DNA of 64,000 nucleotides from Paracoccaceae bacterium (GCA_026709265.1 JAPOTI010000013.1:1-64000), one strand, 5' to 3'. Shown: positions 35,618 through 46,345, counted from the first letter of the stretch. The notes: generated by a model not told the origin, from the letters alone. Made by a program: numbers and translations.

Positions 35618-37354
35618 ATGCGGAAACATGTACTTGGAGCCATTGTCTCGTCGGCAATCGTTATGTGCAGCGGTGCGTCACAGGCTGACATGGCTGCCGC
35701 CGAGAGGTGGATCGACGATGAATTCCAACCATCAGCATTATCGCGGGATGAACAACTCGCGGAAATGGAATGGTTCATCAATGCGGCCAAACCTTTTGCC
35801 GGTATGGAAATCAACGTTCTTTCAGAAACCATTCCGACTCATTCCTATGAGTCAGAAACTCTCACCCGGGCATTTGAAGAAATCACCGGAATCAAGGTGA
35901 ACCATCAGCTTTTGGGTGAGGGAGAAGTTGTCCAGGCCGTACAGACACAGATGCAGACACAACGGAACCTGTATGACGGCTACGTCAATGACTCGGATCT
36001 CATTGGAACGCATGCGCGCCTCCAGCTCGCCTATAATTTATCCGATCAGATGAATGGCGATTGGGCAACCACAACCAATCCCGGCCTTGATCTTGACGAT
36101 TTCATTGGCAGGTCCTTCACAACCGGTCCTGATGGTAAACTCTACCAGTTGCCCGATCAACAATTCGCGAATCTTTACTGGTTTCGTAAGGATTGGTTCG
36201 ACCGTGAAGACCTGCGTGCCCAGTTCAAGGACCTCTATGGCTATGAGCTCGGTGTGCCGGTCAATTGGTCAGCCTATGAAGACATCGCAGAATTCTTCAG
36301 CGTGCATGTCCAGGAAATTGATGGGGTCCGCATCTATGGCCATATGGACTACGGAAAACGCGCCCCGGACCTTGGCTGGCGCATGACTGATGCATGGCTT
36401 TCCATGGCGGGAGCTGGCGATGTCGGTCAACCCAATGGTATTCCTGTTGACGAATGGGGCATCCGCATGGAAGCCGGAACCTGTAACCCTGTCGGCGCAA
36501 GTGTCAGCCGGGGTGGTGCTGCCAATGGACCTGCTGCCGTTTACGCAATTCGCAAGTGGGATGAGTGGCTGAGGAATTACGCACCTCCCGGTGCCGCCTC
36601 CTACGACTTCTACCAGTCACTTCCGGCCCTGTCTCAGGGAAATGTGGCGCAGCAGATTTTCTGGTACACGGCCTTCACCGCTGACATGGTGGCCTCCCGG
36701 GACGCCGGCAACAATACCGTCGACGCCGATGACAACCCACTTTGGCGAATGGCTCCGAGTCCGCATGGACCCTACTGGACCGAAGGACAGAAGGTCGGGT
36801 ATCAAGATGCCGGTTCATGGACCTTCTTGAAATCAACGCCGTCAGATCGGGCGCAAGCTGCCTGGCTCTATGCACAGTTCGTGACGTCAAAAACGGTTGA
36901 TGTCCGCAAATCTCATGTCGGTTTAACCTTTATCCGCAACTCGACGGCAAATCACCAGAGCTTTACTGAGCGGGCACCGAAACTGGGCGGCCTGGTTGAG
37001 TTTTATCGTTCGCCAGATCGTGTGGCCTGGTCGCCAACCGGCATCAACGTGCCCGATTATCCAAAACTTGCACAGATCTGGTGGCAGCAAATCGGTGATG
37101 TGAATTCGGGTGCCTTTACACCGCAGGAAGCCATGGACCGCCTTGCCGCGGAGATGGATACCACAATGGCGCGCATGCAGGCTGCCGACGAGGCTGCCAA
37201 TGTTTACGGCGGATGTGGGCCACGTCTGAACGACGAGCGGGACCCGGAATACTGGTTAGGTCAACCCGGCGCACCGAAACCCAAACTTGCGAATGAAAAA
37301 CCGCAAGGCGAAACCGTGCGCTATGAAGACATTGTTGCACGCTGGAAACAGTAG
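35618..37354 (+). CDS. glpV: glycerol ABC transporter substrate-binding protein (GlpV-type)
   Basis: Signal peptide; extracellular solute-binding protein family 1 character; order with two ATPases, two permeases and DUF2160 matches the rhizobial glpSTPQUV system. Confidence 0.82.
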   Translation: MRKHVLGAIVSSAIVMCSGASQADMAAAERWIDDEFQPSALSRDEQLAEMEWFINAAKPFAGMEINVLSETIPTHSYESETLTRAFEEITGIKVNHQLLGEGEVVQAVQTQMQTQRNLYDGYVNDSDLIGTHARLQLAYNLSDQMNGDWATTTNPGLDLDDFIGRSFTTGPDGKLYQLPDQQFANLYWFRKDWFDREDLRAQFKDLYGYELGVPVNWSAYEDIAEFFSVHVQEIDGVRIYGHMDYGKRAPDLGWRMTDAWLSMAGAGDVGQPNGIPVDEWGIRMEAGTCNPVGASVSRGGAANGPAAVYAIRKWDEWLRNYAPPGAASYDFYQSLPALSQGNVAQQIFWYTAFTADMVASRDAGNNTVDADDNPLWRMAPSPHGPYWTEGQKVGYQDAGSWTFLKSTPSDRAQAAWLYAQFVTSKTVDVRKSHVGLTFIRNSTANHQSFTERAPKLGGLVEFYRSPDRVAWSPTGINVPDYPKLAQIWWQQIGDVNSGAFTPQEAMDRLAAEMDTTMARMQAADEAANVYGGCGPRLNDERDPEYWLGQPGAPKPKLANEKPQGETVRYEDIVARWKQ

Positions 37355-37372
37355 TTCACGTTTAAGAATAGA

Positions 37373-37396
37373 GCCGAGTGCCTCCGGGCGCTCGGC
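37373..37396 (+). other. intercistronic RNA hairpin between glpV and glpS
   Basis: GCCGAGTGCC-TCCG-GGCGCTCGGC: 10-bp stem (one G-U), 4-nt loop, no U-tract. Confidence 0.7.
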
Positions 37397-37491
37397 CGTC
37401 CCAATGACATCCCCCGTCGCAGGAGATGGGGTTGTGCGGCGAGATGGAAGAGCCTTGTTCCAGTCATGGGGCAATTCTCACTGGGGTCTGA

Positions 37492-38571
37492 ATGACACTT
37501 GAATTGGAAGGCATCACCAAAAAGATTGGTGCGCAGACGCATATCCACGAGACGAATCTAAAGCTTGAGCGTGATGCCTTCAATATATTGCTCGGCGCCA
37601 CCAATGCTGGCAAAAGCACCCTGATCAGACTCATGGCCGGGCTTGACCGTCCCACCAAAGGCGAGGTTTTCTTTGACGGCGAACGTGTCACCGAACTCAG
37701 CCCGCAAAAGAGAAATATCGCACTCGTCCACCAGTTCTTTATCAACTATCCGCATCTTACCGTTTACGAGAACATCGCCTCACCGTTGCGTGTCAGGAAA
37801 ATGTCGAGAACTGAGATCGACCAACGCGTTCGTGATTCCGCCGACCTTCTGCAACTCGGACCGATGCTGGACCGGCGACCTCAGGAATTATCTGGCGGAC
37901 AGCAACAGAGGACGGCCCTCGCCCGTGCGATTGTCAAGGAATCTCGGGCAATCTTCCTTGATGAACCCTTGGCCAATCTCGACTACAAACTGCGGGAAGA
38001 ACTTCGTGAACAGCTTCCGGAGATCCTGAGCCAACGCGGGACAGTGGTTGTCTATGCGACCTCGGACCCGACCGAGGCACTCCTGATTGGAGGGAACACC
38101 GCGCTTGTTCATGAGGGTTCGGTTGCGCAATTCGGCCGGACTGCCGACATCTATCGATCACCAGCCAACCTTTCCTCAGCACGCGTTTTTTCTGATCCAC
38201 CGATCAACCTGGCGAAAATCCACAAAACAGGTTCAAAGATCGTTCTTGACCAACATGACTGGCAAGCCAGCGGTGATGTTCTGGCACTTGCGGATGGACA
38301 ATATACTATCGGTATCCGCCCGCATCACGTTGTTCCCACGGCACCGTCACCACCCTTCGTGCGGATTCGAGACCGAGTCGACATCACCGAACTCAGCGGC
38401 ACGTCAAGTGTCGCTCACTTTTCAATGGGGAAAAGGAACTGGGTGAGCCTTGCCGCCGGAACCCACCCCTACCGGGTCGGTGACATGCACGACTTTTATC
38501 TGTTGCCGGAAAAATGCCTGTATTTCGACAGCGCTGGCATCTTGGCCGCGGTGGGAACTGATCATGGCTGA
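37492..38571 (+). CDS. glpS: ABC transporter ATPase (GlpS-type)
   Basis: LLGATNAGKSTLIRLM, ELSGGQQQRTALARAIVKESRAIFLDEPLANLD. Confidence 0.88.
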   Translation: MTLELEGITKKIGAQTHIHETNLKLERDAFNILLGATNAGKSTLIRLMAGLDRPTKGEVFFDGERVTELSPQKRNIALVHQFFINYPHLTVYENIASPLRVRKMSRTEIDQRVRDSADLLQLGPMLDRRPQELSGGQQQRTALARAIVKESRAIFLDEPLANLDYKLREELREQLPEILSQRGTVVVYATSDPTEALLIGGNTALVHEGSVAQFGRTADIYRSPANLSSARVFSDPPINLAKIHKTGSKIVLDQHDWQASGDVLALADGQYTIGIRPHHVVPTAPSPPFVRIRDRVDITELSGTSSVAHFSMGKRNWVSLAAGTHPYRVGDMHDFYLLPEKCLYFDSAGILAAVGTDHG

Positions 38572-39640
38572 GATCGTTCTTGAGCGCCTCAGCCACAGTT
38601 ACTTTCCCAATCCCAGTTCAACGCGTGATTATGCATTGCGCAATATTGAACTGAAATGGAGCGATGGCGGCGCTTACGCGTTGTTGGGCCCCTCAGGCTG
38701 TGGCAAATCGACATTGCTCAACATTATTTCGGGTCTGTTGAATCCGACCGAAGGACGGGTATTGTTCGACAAGAAAGACGTCACGCATCTGCCACCGGAC
38801 AAGCGAAATATCGCGCAGGTTTTCCAGTTTCCTGTTATTTACGATACAATGACAGTTTACGATAATCTTGCCTTCCCTCTTCGAAATCGCGGTGTCGATT
38901 CCCAATTCATCGATCAGCGAGTCCGTGCGATTGCTTCCATGCTGGAACTCGACAGTCGGCTATCGCTGCGTGCCGCAAATCTGGCGCCTGATGACAAACA
39001 AAAAATCTCGATGGGACGGGGACTGGTGCGCGATGATGTCAATGTCATCATGTTCGATGAACCGCTGACAGTCATTGATCCCGAACTCAAATGGAAACTG
39101 CGCTCCAAGCTCAAGGAACTCCACCAAAATATTTCCCTCACGATGATCTATGTCACACATGACCAGACCGAGGCTCTCACATTTGCCGACGAGGTTATCG
39201 TTATGCAGGACGGCGAAATCGTTCAGGTTGGCACACCAATCGAGCTCTTTGAACGCCCGCTTCATACCTTTGTCGGGCATTTCATCGGCTCTCCGGGCAT
39301 GAATATCCTCCCGGTTGAAATGACTGGGAACGGAGTCTGTTTTCACGGCCACCCTGTTGCACTCGAGGGAACAGCCACGACCAAGACAGGCAAATTCGAA
39401 ATCGGTATACGCCCGGAATTTGTGAAGGTTTGCTCCAGCGGGATCCCGGCAAAGGTCCATAAGACCGCTGACATCGGGAGACATACGGTCATTGAAGCGC
39501 AAGTGGGCGTATCATCCGTCAACGTCATCTCTTCCGGCCCACCCCCGGCGTTGGGTGCACACATTCACCTCGAGTTCATTCCCGAACATACGCGACTCTA
39601 TGCCGACGGGTGGATCGCCAGCGAAGGTGGTTCCGGATGA
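38564..39640 (+). CDS. glpT: ABC transporter ATPase (GlpT-type)
   Basis: LLGPSGCGKSTLLNIISG, VIMFDEPLTVIDPELKWKL, non-canonical signature APDDKQKISMGRG; overlap with glpS. Confidence 0.86.
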   Translation: MAEIVLERLSHSYFPNPSSTRDYALRNIELKWSDGGAYALLGPSGCGKSTLLNIISGLLNPTEGRVLFDKKDVTHLPPDKRNIAQVFQFPVIYDTMTVYDNLAFPLRNRGVDSQFIDQRVRAIASMLELDSRLSLRAANLAPDDKQKISMGRGLVRDDVNVIMFDEPLTVIDPELKWKLRSKLKELHQNISLTMIYVTHDQTEALTFADEVIVMQDGEIVQVGTPIELFERPLHTFVGHFIGSPGMNILPVEMTGNGVCFHGHPVALEGTATTKTGKFEIGIRPEFVKVCSSGIPAKVHKTADIGRHTVIEAQVGVSSVNVISSGPPPALGAHIHLEFIPEHTRLYADGWIASEGGSG

Positions 39641-40497
39641 GAACCCATAATCCGCGCGGATGGCTGTTTGTCCTTCCGGTTCTCGTTCTTGTCGCTTTCA
39701 ACGCCCTTATCCCTTTGATGACTGTTGTCAATTACTCGGTGCAGGAAACGTTCGGGAACAACCAGTTCTTCTGGGCCGGGCTGAGATGGTTCGAAGAGAT
39801 TCTCCGCTCGGAGCGATTCCACGCGGCTCTGGGTCGACAGCTCCTGTTTACCGCAACGATATTGGTGATTGAGATTCCGCTTGGTGTCATCATTGCGCTT
39901 TCGATGCCGCGCCATGGGATCTGGGTGCCTGTCTGCCTCGTATTGATGGCACTCCCCCTTCTCATTCCCTGGAACGTTGTCGGTGCGATGTGGAATATCT
40001 TCACGCTGCCAAAAATTGGCTTGCTGGGATACACACTGAACAGCGTCCTGGGCATCGACTATAATATGACCCAGAGCCCGACCGCCGCCTGGGTGACGGT
40101 CATCACGATGGATGTCTGGCATTGGACATCTCTGGTCGTCCTGCTCGCCTATGCCGGGTTGATTTCTATTCCGCCAGCCTATTATCAGGCGGCCAAGATC
40201 GATGGAGCATCAAACTGGTCAGTTTTTCGCTACATCCAGTTGCCCAAGATGAACCGGGTGCTCACCATTGCCGTCCTGTTGCGTTTCATGGACAGTTTCA
40301 ACATCTATACGGAACCCTTCGTCCTGACGGGCGGGGGTCCGGGGAATTCGACAACCCTGTTGTCGATTGACCTGGTCAAGGTTGCCTTGGGTCAGTTCGA
40401 TCTCGGTCCAGCAGCAGCGATGAGCCTGATATATTTTGCCATTGCCCTGGCCGTGTCCTGGATTTTCTATGCCCTGATGACAAGAGATCGACAATGA
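39637..40497 (+). CDS. glpP: ABC transporter permease (GlpP-type)
   Basis: Multiple TMs; PPAYYQAAKIDGASNWSVFRYIQLPKM (EAA-type loop). Confidence 0.87.
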   Translation: MRTHNPRGWLFVLPVLVLVAFNALIPLMTVVNYSVQETFGNNQFFWAGLRWFEEILRSERFHAALGRQLLFTATILVIEIPLGVIIALSMPRHGIWVPVCLVLMALPLLIPWNVVGAMWNIFTLPKIGLLGYTLNSVLGIDYNMTQSPTAAWVTVITMDVWHWTSLVVLLAYAGLISIPPAYYQAAKIDGASNWSVFRYIQLPKMNRVLTIAVLLRFMDSFNIYTEPFVLTGGGPGNSTTLLSIDLVKVALGQFDLGPAAAMSLIYFAIALAVSWIFYALMTRDRQ

Positions 40498-41291
40498 GAC
40501 CACGAAGCCTGGTCCCCATTATTTATATCGTGTTCCTGATGCTGCCCATCTATTGGCTCGTCGCGATGAGCTTCAAGACAACCAATGAGATCTTGGGCGG
40601 GTTTTCGTTGTTTCCGCAGGATTTCACGCTGGAAAACTATCGTGCGATCTTCACGGACCCCACCTGGTATTGGGGTTACATCAATTCGATCATTTATGTG
40701 ACCCTGAACACTGTAATCTCACTTGCGGCCGCATTACCGGCTGCCTATGCCTTCTCGCGATACAGTTTCATCGGCGACAAGCATTTGTTCTTCTGGCTGC
40801 TCACCAACCGAATGGCACCAGCGGCTGTATTCGCCCTGCCCTTTTTTCAACTCTATTCTTCCGTTGGGCTGTTTGACACGCATCTGGCCGTGGCACTTGC
40901 CCATTGCCTCTTCAATATTCCACTCGCGGTCTGGATTCTTGAAGGATTCATGTCGTCCGTACCAAAAGAGTTGGATGAAACTGCCTATGTTGATGGTTAT
41001 TCTTTTCCACGGTTTTTTGTAACGATCTTCATTCCTGCGATCAAAGCCGGCGTTGGGGTTGCGGCCTTTTTCTGTTTCATGTTCTCCTGGGTCGAGTTGC
41101 TCCTCGCCAAGACACTGACGGCAGTTGAAGCCAAGCCGATCGCTGCGACGATGACCCGCACTGCCTCTTCTGCCGGATATGAACTGGGACTCCTCGCGGC
41201 CGCTGGTGTATTGACGATTATTCCCGGTGCAATCGTCATTTATTTTGTACGCAACTATATTGCCAAGGGCTTCGCCCTCGGGAGGGTTTGA
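40494..41291 (+). CDS. glpQ: ABC transporter permease (GlpQ-type)
   Basis: VPKELDETAYVDGYSFPRFFVTIFIPAIKAGV; carbohydrate-type permease topology. Confidence 0.87.
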   Translation: MRPRSLVPIIYIVFLMLPIYWLVAMSFKTTNEILGGFSLFPQDFTLENYRAIFTDPTWYWGYINSIIYVTLNTVISLAAALPAAYAFSRYSFIGDKHLFFWLLTNRMAPAAVFALPFFQLYSSVGLFDTHLAVALAHCLFNIPLAVWILEGFMSSVPKELDETAYVDGYSFPRFFVTIFIPAIKAGVGVAAFFCFMFSWVELLLAKTLTAVEAKPIAATMTRTASSAGYELGLLAAAGVLTIIPGAIVIYFVRNYIAKGFALGRV

Positions 41292-41695
41292 TGCGTAAAA
41301 CTGCACTTGGTGTCAGTATCTTGCCTACCATCGCCCACGCCCAAGGCTGGGGCAATGTAGGCCAGGAGGCACCGCAGGTCTTTTCCTGGGGTCAATGGTG
41401 GACTGAGCCGCTTTTTTCGGGATTCTGGATGGCCTGGACCCGTGCAACACTTGCCTTTTTCCTGTTTGTTTTTGGCACAATTCTGATCCTGACATTTATC
41501 GAATTGCGTTGGCCGGGCGGACGGGAACGGCGGGGTGTTCTGGGTCTGACAACCACACGCGGCGATCGACTTTTCGTCGCGTTGCTCGGATCCGTCTATA
41601 TCTTTCTCGCCTGGATCGGCCTCGTCGGCACGATCTTATGGGCACCTCTTGCCATCAGCATTGTCTGGCTGAGCTTCTGTTTCTGGAAAATCTAG
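41291..41695 (+). CDS. DUF2160-like small membrane protein
   Basis: 135-aa class protein with 3 TMs directly after glpQ, as in glycerol ABC operons; ATG at 41291. Confidence 0.72.
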   Translation: MRKTALGVSILPTIAHAQGWGNVGQEAPQVFSWGQWWTEPLFSGFWMAWTRATLAFFLFVFGTILILTFIELRWPGGRERRGVLGLTTTRGDRLFVALLGSVYIFLAWIGLVGTILWAPLAISIVWLSFCFWKI

Positions 41696-42151
41696 CTGTT
41701 TGCCCGTCACCTGACACCGGGATACCCGTCAACCAGGAATTTCCCCACCAACCTTTGACCGGATTTCATGCCCTTGACGGGCCATCAGGATGTCGATGTC
41801 AACCGGCATGTCGAGGAGGCTATTGGGTCCGGTTCGGGCAATCGCCTGCACCTTCAAACCCTGTTCCGGCACTACGCGGGGGTTTGGCCCATGTCACCCG
41901 GCACCCACAATCGACTTGCTCCTTTTGATTCATGGTGATCGCATCGACCCCGGCCTCATCGCGCAGCATATCCTGCAAGCTGCCTTCTTGCCATGTTGCA
42001 CGCTGGCAATTCTCCGTCCTGAACCCACCTTTGTGTCAAGAGTTTTTTGACTTGACAGAAAATGCCGTCGTGATAGCTCATGACAGCTTGTTATTGTGAA
42101 TTCATGATGCGCATTGACTGGCGCAGCCCTGACCTTTTGGAGGACCCTGAC

Positions 42152-43480
42152 ATGCCGCTTGATCTGAAGCCACCACCGAATGATCTGCGAAGCTTCTGGC
42201 TGCCTTTCACTGCAAATCGACAATTCAAAAAGGCTCCACGACTTCTCGTTGCAGCTGATGGAATGTATTACCGCTCGCATGATGGTCGTGACATCCTCGA
42301 CGGCACCGCCGGTCTCTGGTGCTGCAATGCCGGACATAACAGTCCACGAATTGTCAAGGCTGTGCAGGAACAGGTTGCCACGCTCGACTTTGCACCGTCA
42401 TTTCAAATGGGTCATCCACAGAGTTTTACGCTTGCCAACCGACTTGTCGATATGGCACCCGACGACATCGAACATGCGTTCTTTACCAATTCAGGTTCAG
42501 AATCGGTTGAAACGGCCCTCAAGATCGCAATCGCCTACCATCGCGCCCGCGGTGAAGGACAGCGCACACGGTTGATCGGGCGCGAGCGCGGCTATCATGG
42601 GGTGAATTTTGGCGGCATATCGGTCGGCGGCATGGTCAACAACCGCCGGGTCTATGGCCCCATGCTGAACGGCGTGGATCATATGCGGGATACGCATTTG
42701 CCGGAACAGAATTCCTTTAGCCGCGGTTGCCCCGCATATGGTGCTGATCGCGCTGACGATCTGGAGCGATTGGTTGCATTGCACGGCCACGAAACCATCG
42801 CCGCTGTCATCATTGAACCTGTCGCAGGTTCCACCGGCGTTTTGGTCCCACCTGTTGGCTATCTCGAACGTATACGGGAATTATGCACAAAATATGGGCT
42901 GTTACTGATTTTCGATGAAGTGATCACCGGCTTTGGTCGCCTCGGTTCCAGTTTTGCCGCCGCGCATTTTGCGATCGCACCTGATCTGATCACTTGCGCC
43001 AAAGGCCTGACCAATGGCATCATTCCCATGGGAGCCGTGCTGACAACAGATGACGTTCATGACGCTTTCATGACCGGTCCCGAACATCTCATTGAACTGT
43101 TCCATGGCTACACCTATTCCGGTAATCCCGTCGCCTGTGCCGCAGCGCTGGCCACCTTGCAAACGTACGGCGAGGACAGATTGTTTGAGAATGCAGCCTC
43201 ACTGGCACCGTATTGGGAGGAGTCGATCCATGCGTTGCGAACCTGCCGGAATGTGATCGATATCAGGAATATCGGACTGATGGGGGCAATTGAACTTGCA
43301 CCGCGTCCCGGTGCCCCGACCCAACGGGCTTATGATGTCTTTGTCAAGGCCTATGAAGCCGGTGCCATGATCCGCGTCACGGGTGACACCATCGCCCTGT
43401 CACCACCGTTGATTGCTGAAAAAGAGCATATCGATCAACTCTTCAACATCCTGGGCGATGCGCTCAACGATACCGACTGA
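42152..43480 (+). CDS. class III omega-amino acid--pyruvate aminotransferase
   Basis: FFTNSGSESVETALKIA, LLLIFDEVITGFGRLGSSFAA, DLITCAKGLTNGIIPMGAV; SD GGAGGA upstream of ATG 42152. Confidence 0.9.
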   Translation: MPLDLKPPPNDLRSFWLPFTANRQFKKAPRLLVAADGMYYRSHDGRDILDGTAGLWCCNAGHNSPRIVKAVQEQVATLDFAPSFQMGHPQSFTLANRLVDMAPDDIEHAFFTNSGSESVETALKIAIAYHRARGEGQRTRLIGRERGYHGVNFGGISVGGMVNNRRVYGPMLNGVDHMRDTHLPEQNSFSRGCPAYGADRADDLERLVALHGHETIAAVIIEPVAGSTGVLVPPVGYLERIRELCTKYGLLLIFDEVITGFGRLGSSFAAAHFAIAPDLITCAKGLTNGIIPMGAVLTTDDVHDAFMTGPEHLIELFHGYTYSGNPVACAAALATLQTYGEDRLFENAASLAPYWEESIHALRTCRNVIDIRNIGLMGAIELAPRPGAPTQRAYDVFVKAYEAGAMIRVTGDTIALSPPLIAEKEHIDQLFNILGDALNDTD

Positions 43481-43504
43481 TACAATCGACACTCATATCA
43501 GAAT

Positions 43505-44770
43505 TTGGAGGCGAGGATCTTGGCCCGATTGAACGATAATCTGAAGATCGATGGAGAACGCCTCTGGGACTCGCTGATGGAGATGGCGCAAATCGGACCT
43601 GGCGTTGCGGGTGGCAATAATCGGCAAACGCTGACTGATGAGGACGGTGAGGCCCGCGATCTGTTCCAGTCGTGGTGCAGACAGGCCGGGCTCGTAGTCA
43701 ACACCGACCGTATGGGCACGATGTTCGCACGGCGTGAGGGGGAGGATCCCACGGCACTGCCCGTCTATGTGGGGTCACATCTCGACACCCAGCCCACGGG
43801 CGGAAAGTATGACGGTGTGCTGGGTGTGCTGGGCGGTCTGGAAATCATACGAAGCCTGAATGATCTCGGCATCCGGACACGCCACCCCATCGTGGTCACC
43901 AACTGGACCAATGAGGAAGGGACACGTTTTGCCCCGGCGATGCTGGCTTCCGGCGTCTTTGCTGGGATTCATGACGAAGAATGGGCGTATAATCGTGAGG
44001 ATGCCGAGGGAAAGCGTTTCGGTGATGAACTGAAGCGAATTGGCTGGCAGGGCAGCGAGATCACCGGAGATCGCAAAATGCATGCCTTTTTCGAACTGCA
44101 TATCGAACAGGGGCCAATTCTGGAAGCTCAAGGTCATGAGATTGGCGTTGTCACTCATGGGCAGGGCCTGTCATGGACCCAGGTCACCATCACCGGGAAA
44201 GATAGCCATACCGGGTCCACGCCAATGAATATGCGTCGCAATGCCGGTCTTGGCATGGCACGGATTCTCAATCTCGTTGATGAGATTGCGTGGGATTTCG
44301 CACCCGATGCGGTGGGTGCCGCAGGACATATTGATGTCTATCCGAACAGCCGCAATGTGATCCCCGGCAGAGCCGTATTCACGATTGATTTTCGCTCACC
44401 TGACAAACCCACCATAGTGGCCATGGAGGATCGATTGAAATCCGAAGGGGAGGCCATTTGTCAGGACATGAATCTCGACGTGGAATTTGAGAAGATTGGC
44501 GGCTTTGATCCCGTCGAATTTGACGCCGGCTGTGTCATGGCGGTCCGCAACGCTGCTGCTCGACTCGGTTATTCTCATCAGGATATTATTTCCGGTGCCG
44601 GACATGATGCATGCTGGATCAATCGTGTCGCTCCCACCGCGATGGTGATGTGTCCCTGTGTCGATGGCCTGTCCCATAATGAAGCGGAGGACATCAGCCC
44701 GGAATGGGCGACAGCAGGTGCCAACGTGCTGTTCCATGCGGTGGTCGAAACGGCAGAAATCATTCCATGA
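43505..44770 (+). CDS. Zn-dependent amidohydrolase (beta-ureidopropionase/N-carbamoyl amino acid hydrolase family)
   Basis: YVGSHLDTQPTGGKYDGVLGVLGGLEI, NWTNEEGTRFAPAMLASGVFAG, FFELHIEQGPILE. Confidence 0.9.
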   Translation: MEARILARLNDNLKIDGERLWDSLMEMAQIGPGVAGGNNRQTLTDEDGEARDLFQSWCRQAGLVVNTDRMGTMFARREGEDPTALPVYVGSHLDTQPTGGKYDGVLGVLGGLEIIRSLNDLGIRTRHPIVVTNWTNEEGTRFAPAMLASGVFAGIHDEEWAYNREDAEGKRFGDELKRIGWQGSEITGDRKMHAFFELHIEQGPILEAQGHEIGVVTHGQGLSWTQVTITGKDSHTGSTPMNMRRNAGLGMARILNLVDEIAWDFAPDAVGAAGHIDVYPNSRNVIPGRAVFTIDFRSPDKPTIVAMEDRLKSEGEAICQDMNLDVEFEKIGGFDPVEFDAGCVMAVRNAAARLGYSHQDIISGAGHDACWINRVAPTAMVMCPCVDGLSHNEAEDISPEWATAGANVLFHAVVETAEIIP

Positions 44771-44884
44771 GACATGCTCTGTTCCGCACGCAATCAACAG
44801 TCGCGAGGTCAGTGACAGAGGCTAAGGTCGGCATGAAACACACTGATTTTGGCACAAATCAGAGGGTGACATAGGAGAATCGAG

Positions 44885-46345
44885 ATGTCCAAGGTGATCA
44901 AGGGTGGAACGGTCGTCACAGCTGACCGCTCGTGGCAGGCGGATGTTCGTATCGAGGACGAAAAAATTGCCGAGATCGGTAATGATCTGAAAGGTGACAG
45001 TTATATTGATGCTGAGGGGGCTTATGTCATTCCTGGAGGCATCGACCCGCATACACATCTGGAAATGCCGTTTATGGGCACCACGGCCGCAGAAACCTTT
45101 GAATCAGGAACCTGGTCAGCGGCGGCCGGTGGCACCACCATGTTAGTGGATTTTTGCCTTCCCGGTAGCGATGGTTCGATCAGGAATGCCATTGGTGAAT
45201 GGCATCGTAAATCGGCACCGCAGATCTGTGCGGATATCGGTTATCACATGGCGGTGACGGGCTGGAACGAACACATTTTCAATGAAATGAAGGATGCGGT
45301 CGATATGGGCGTCAATTCCTTCAAACATTTCATGGCTTACAAGGGGGCTCTCATGGTGGATGATGACGAAATGTTCGCCTCATTCAACCGCTGCCGCGAG
45401 CTTGGTGCCCTTCCCATGGTGCATGCGGAAAATGGCGATATCATCGCCGAATTGCAGCAAAAATATCTGGAGATGGGCATCACTGGTCCCGAGGGCCATG
45501 CCTATTCCCGCCCCGCTGAGGTTGAAGGGGAAGCGGCCAATCGGGCAATCATGATTGCCGATGCGGCGTCCGTCCCACTCTATATCGTGCATGTCTCATG
45601 CGAACAGGCACATGAAGCCATCCGTCGCGCGCGCCAGAAAGGGATGCGGATCTATGGCGAACCCTTGATCCAGTTCCTCACATTGGACGAGAGCGCATAT
45701 TTCTCTGATGACTGGGATCATGCCGCGCGGCGGGTCATGTCACCTCCCTTCCGCTCAAAGGAACACCAGGATGGGCTATGGAATGGTCTTGCGGCAGGCT
45801 CGTTGCAAGTCGTCGCCACCGACCATTGTGCTTTCACGACTGCGCAGAAGCAGCGGGGGCGGGACAACTTCACGCTCATTCCCAATGGGACCGGGGGGTT
45901 GGAAGAAAGGATGGCCGTCTTGTGGACCGAGGGTGTTGAGAAAGGGCGGCTCACGGCGAACGAATTTGTCGCCGTGACGTCAACCAATATTGCCAAGATA
46001 CTGAATATCTATCCCACCAAGGGGGCGTTACTCCCCGGTGCCGACGCCGATATTGTGGTATGGGATCCGGCGATCAGCAAGACAATCTCAGCGACGACGC
46101 ACAAATCAATCCTCGACTACAATGTATTCGAAGGGTTCGAGGTCATGGCACAGCCACGCTACACCCTGTCGCGCGGCGAAGTGATCTGGGCCTGGGGACA
46201 GAATTCTCAGCCACAGCCAGGGCGCGGGCGGTTTGTGCCGCGACCACCTTTCCCGGCTCCGCATCAGGCGGTCGCCAAATGGAAGGAACTCAATCGTCCC
46301 CGCAAGGTTGAACGCGACCCGCTGAATATTCCAGCAGGAATTTGA
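44885..46345 (+). CDS. hydA: dihydropyrimidinase (D-hydantoinase)
   Basis: VIPGGIDPHTHLEMPFMGTTAAETFESGTWSAAAGGTTMLVDF; SFKHFMAYKGALMVDD; QVVATDHCAF. Confidence 0.93.
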   Translation: MSKVIKGGTVVTADRSWQADVRIEDEKIAEIGNDLKGDSYIDAEGAYVIPGGIDPHTHLEMPFMGTTAAETFESGTWSAAAGGTTMLVDFCLPGSDGSIRNAIGEWHRKSAPQICADIGYHMAVTGWNEHIFNEMKDAVDMGVNSFKHFMAYKGALMVDDDEMFASFNRCRELGALPMVHAENGDIIAELQQKYLEMGITGPEGHAYSRPAEVEGEAANRAIMIADAASVPLYIVHVSCEQAHEAIRRARQKGMRIYGEPLIQFLTLDESAYFSDDWDHAARRVMSPPFRSKEHQDGLWNGLAAGSLQVVATDHCAFTTAQKQRGRDNFTLIPNGTGGLEERMAVLWTEGVEKGRLTANEFVAVTSTNIAKILNIYPTKGALLPGADADIVVWDPAISKTISATTHKSILDYNVFEGFEVMAQPRYTLSRGEVIWAWGQNSQPQPGRGRFVPRPPFPAPHQAVAKWKELNRPRKVERDPLNIPAGI

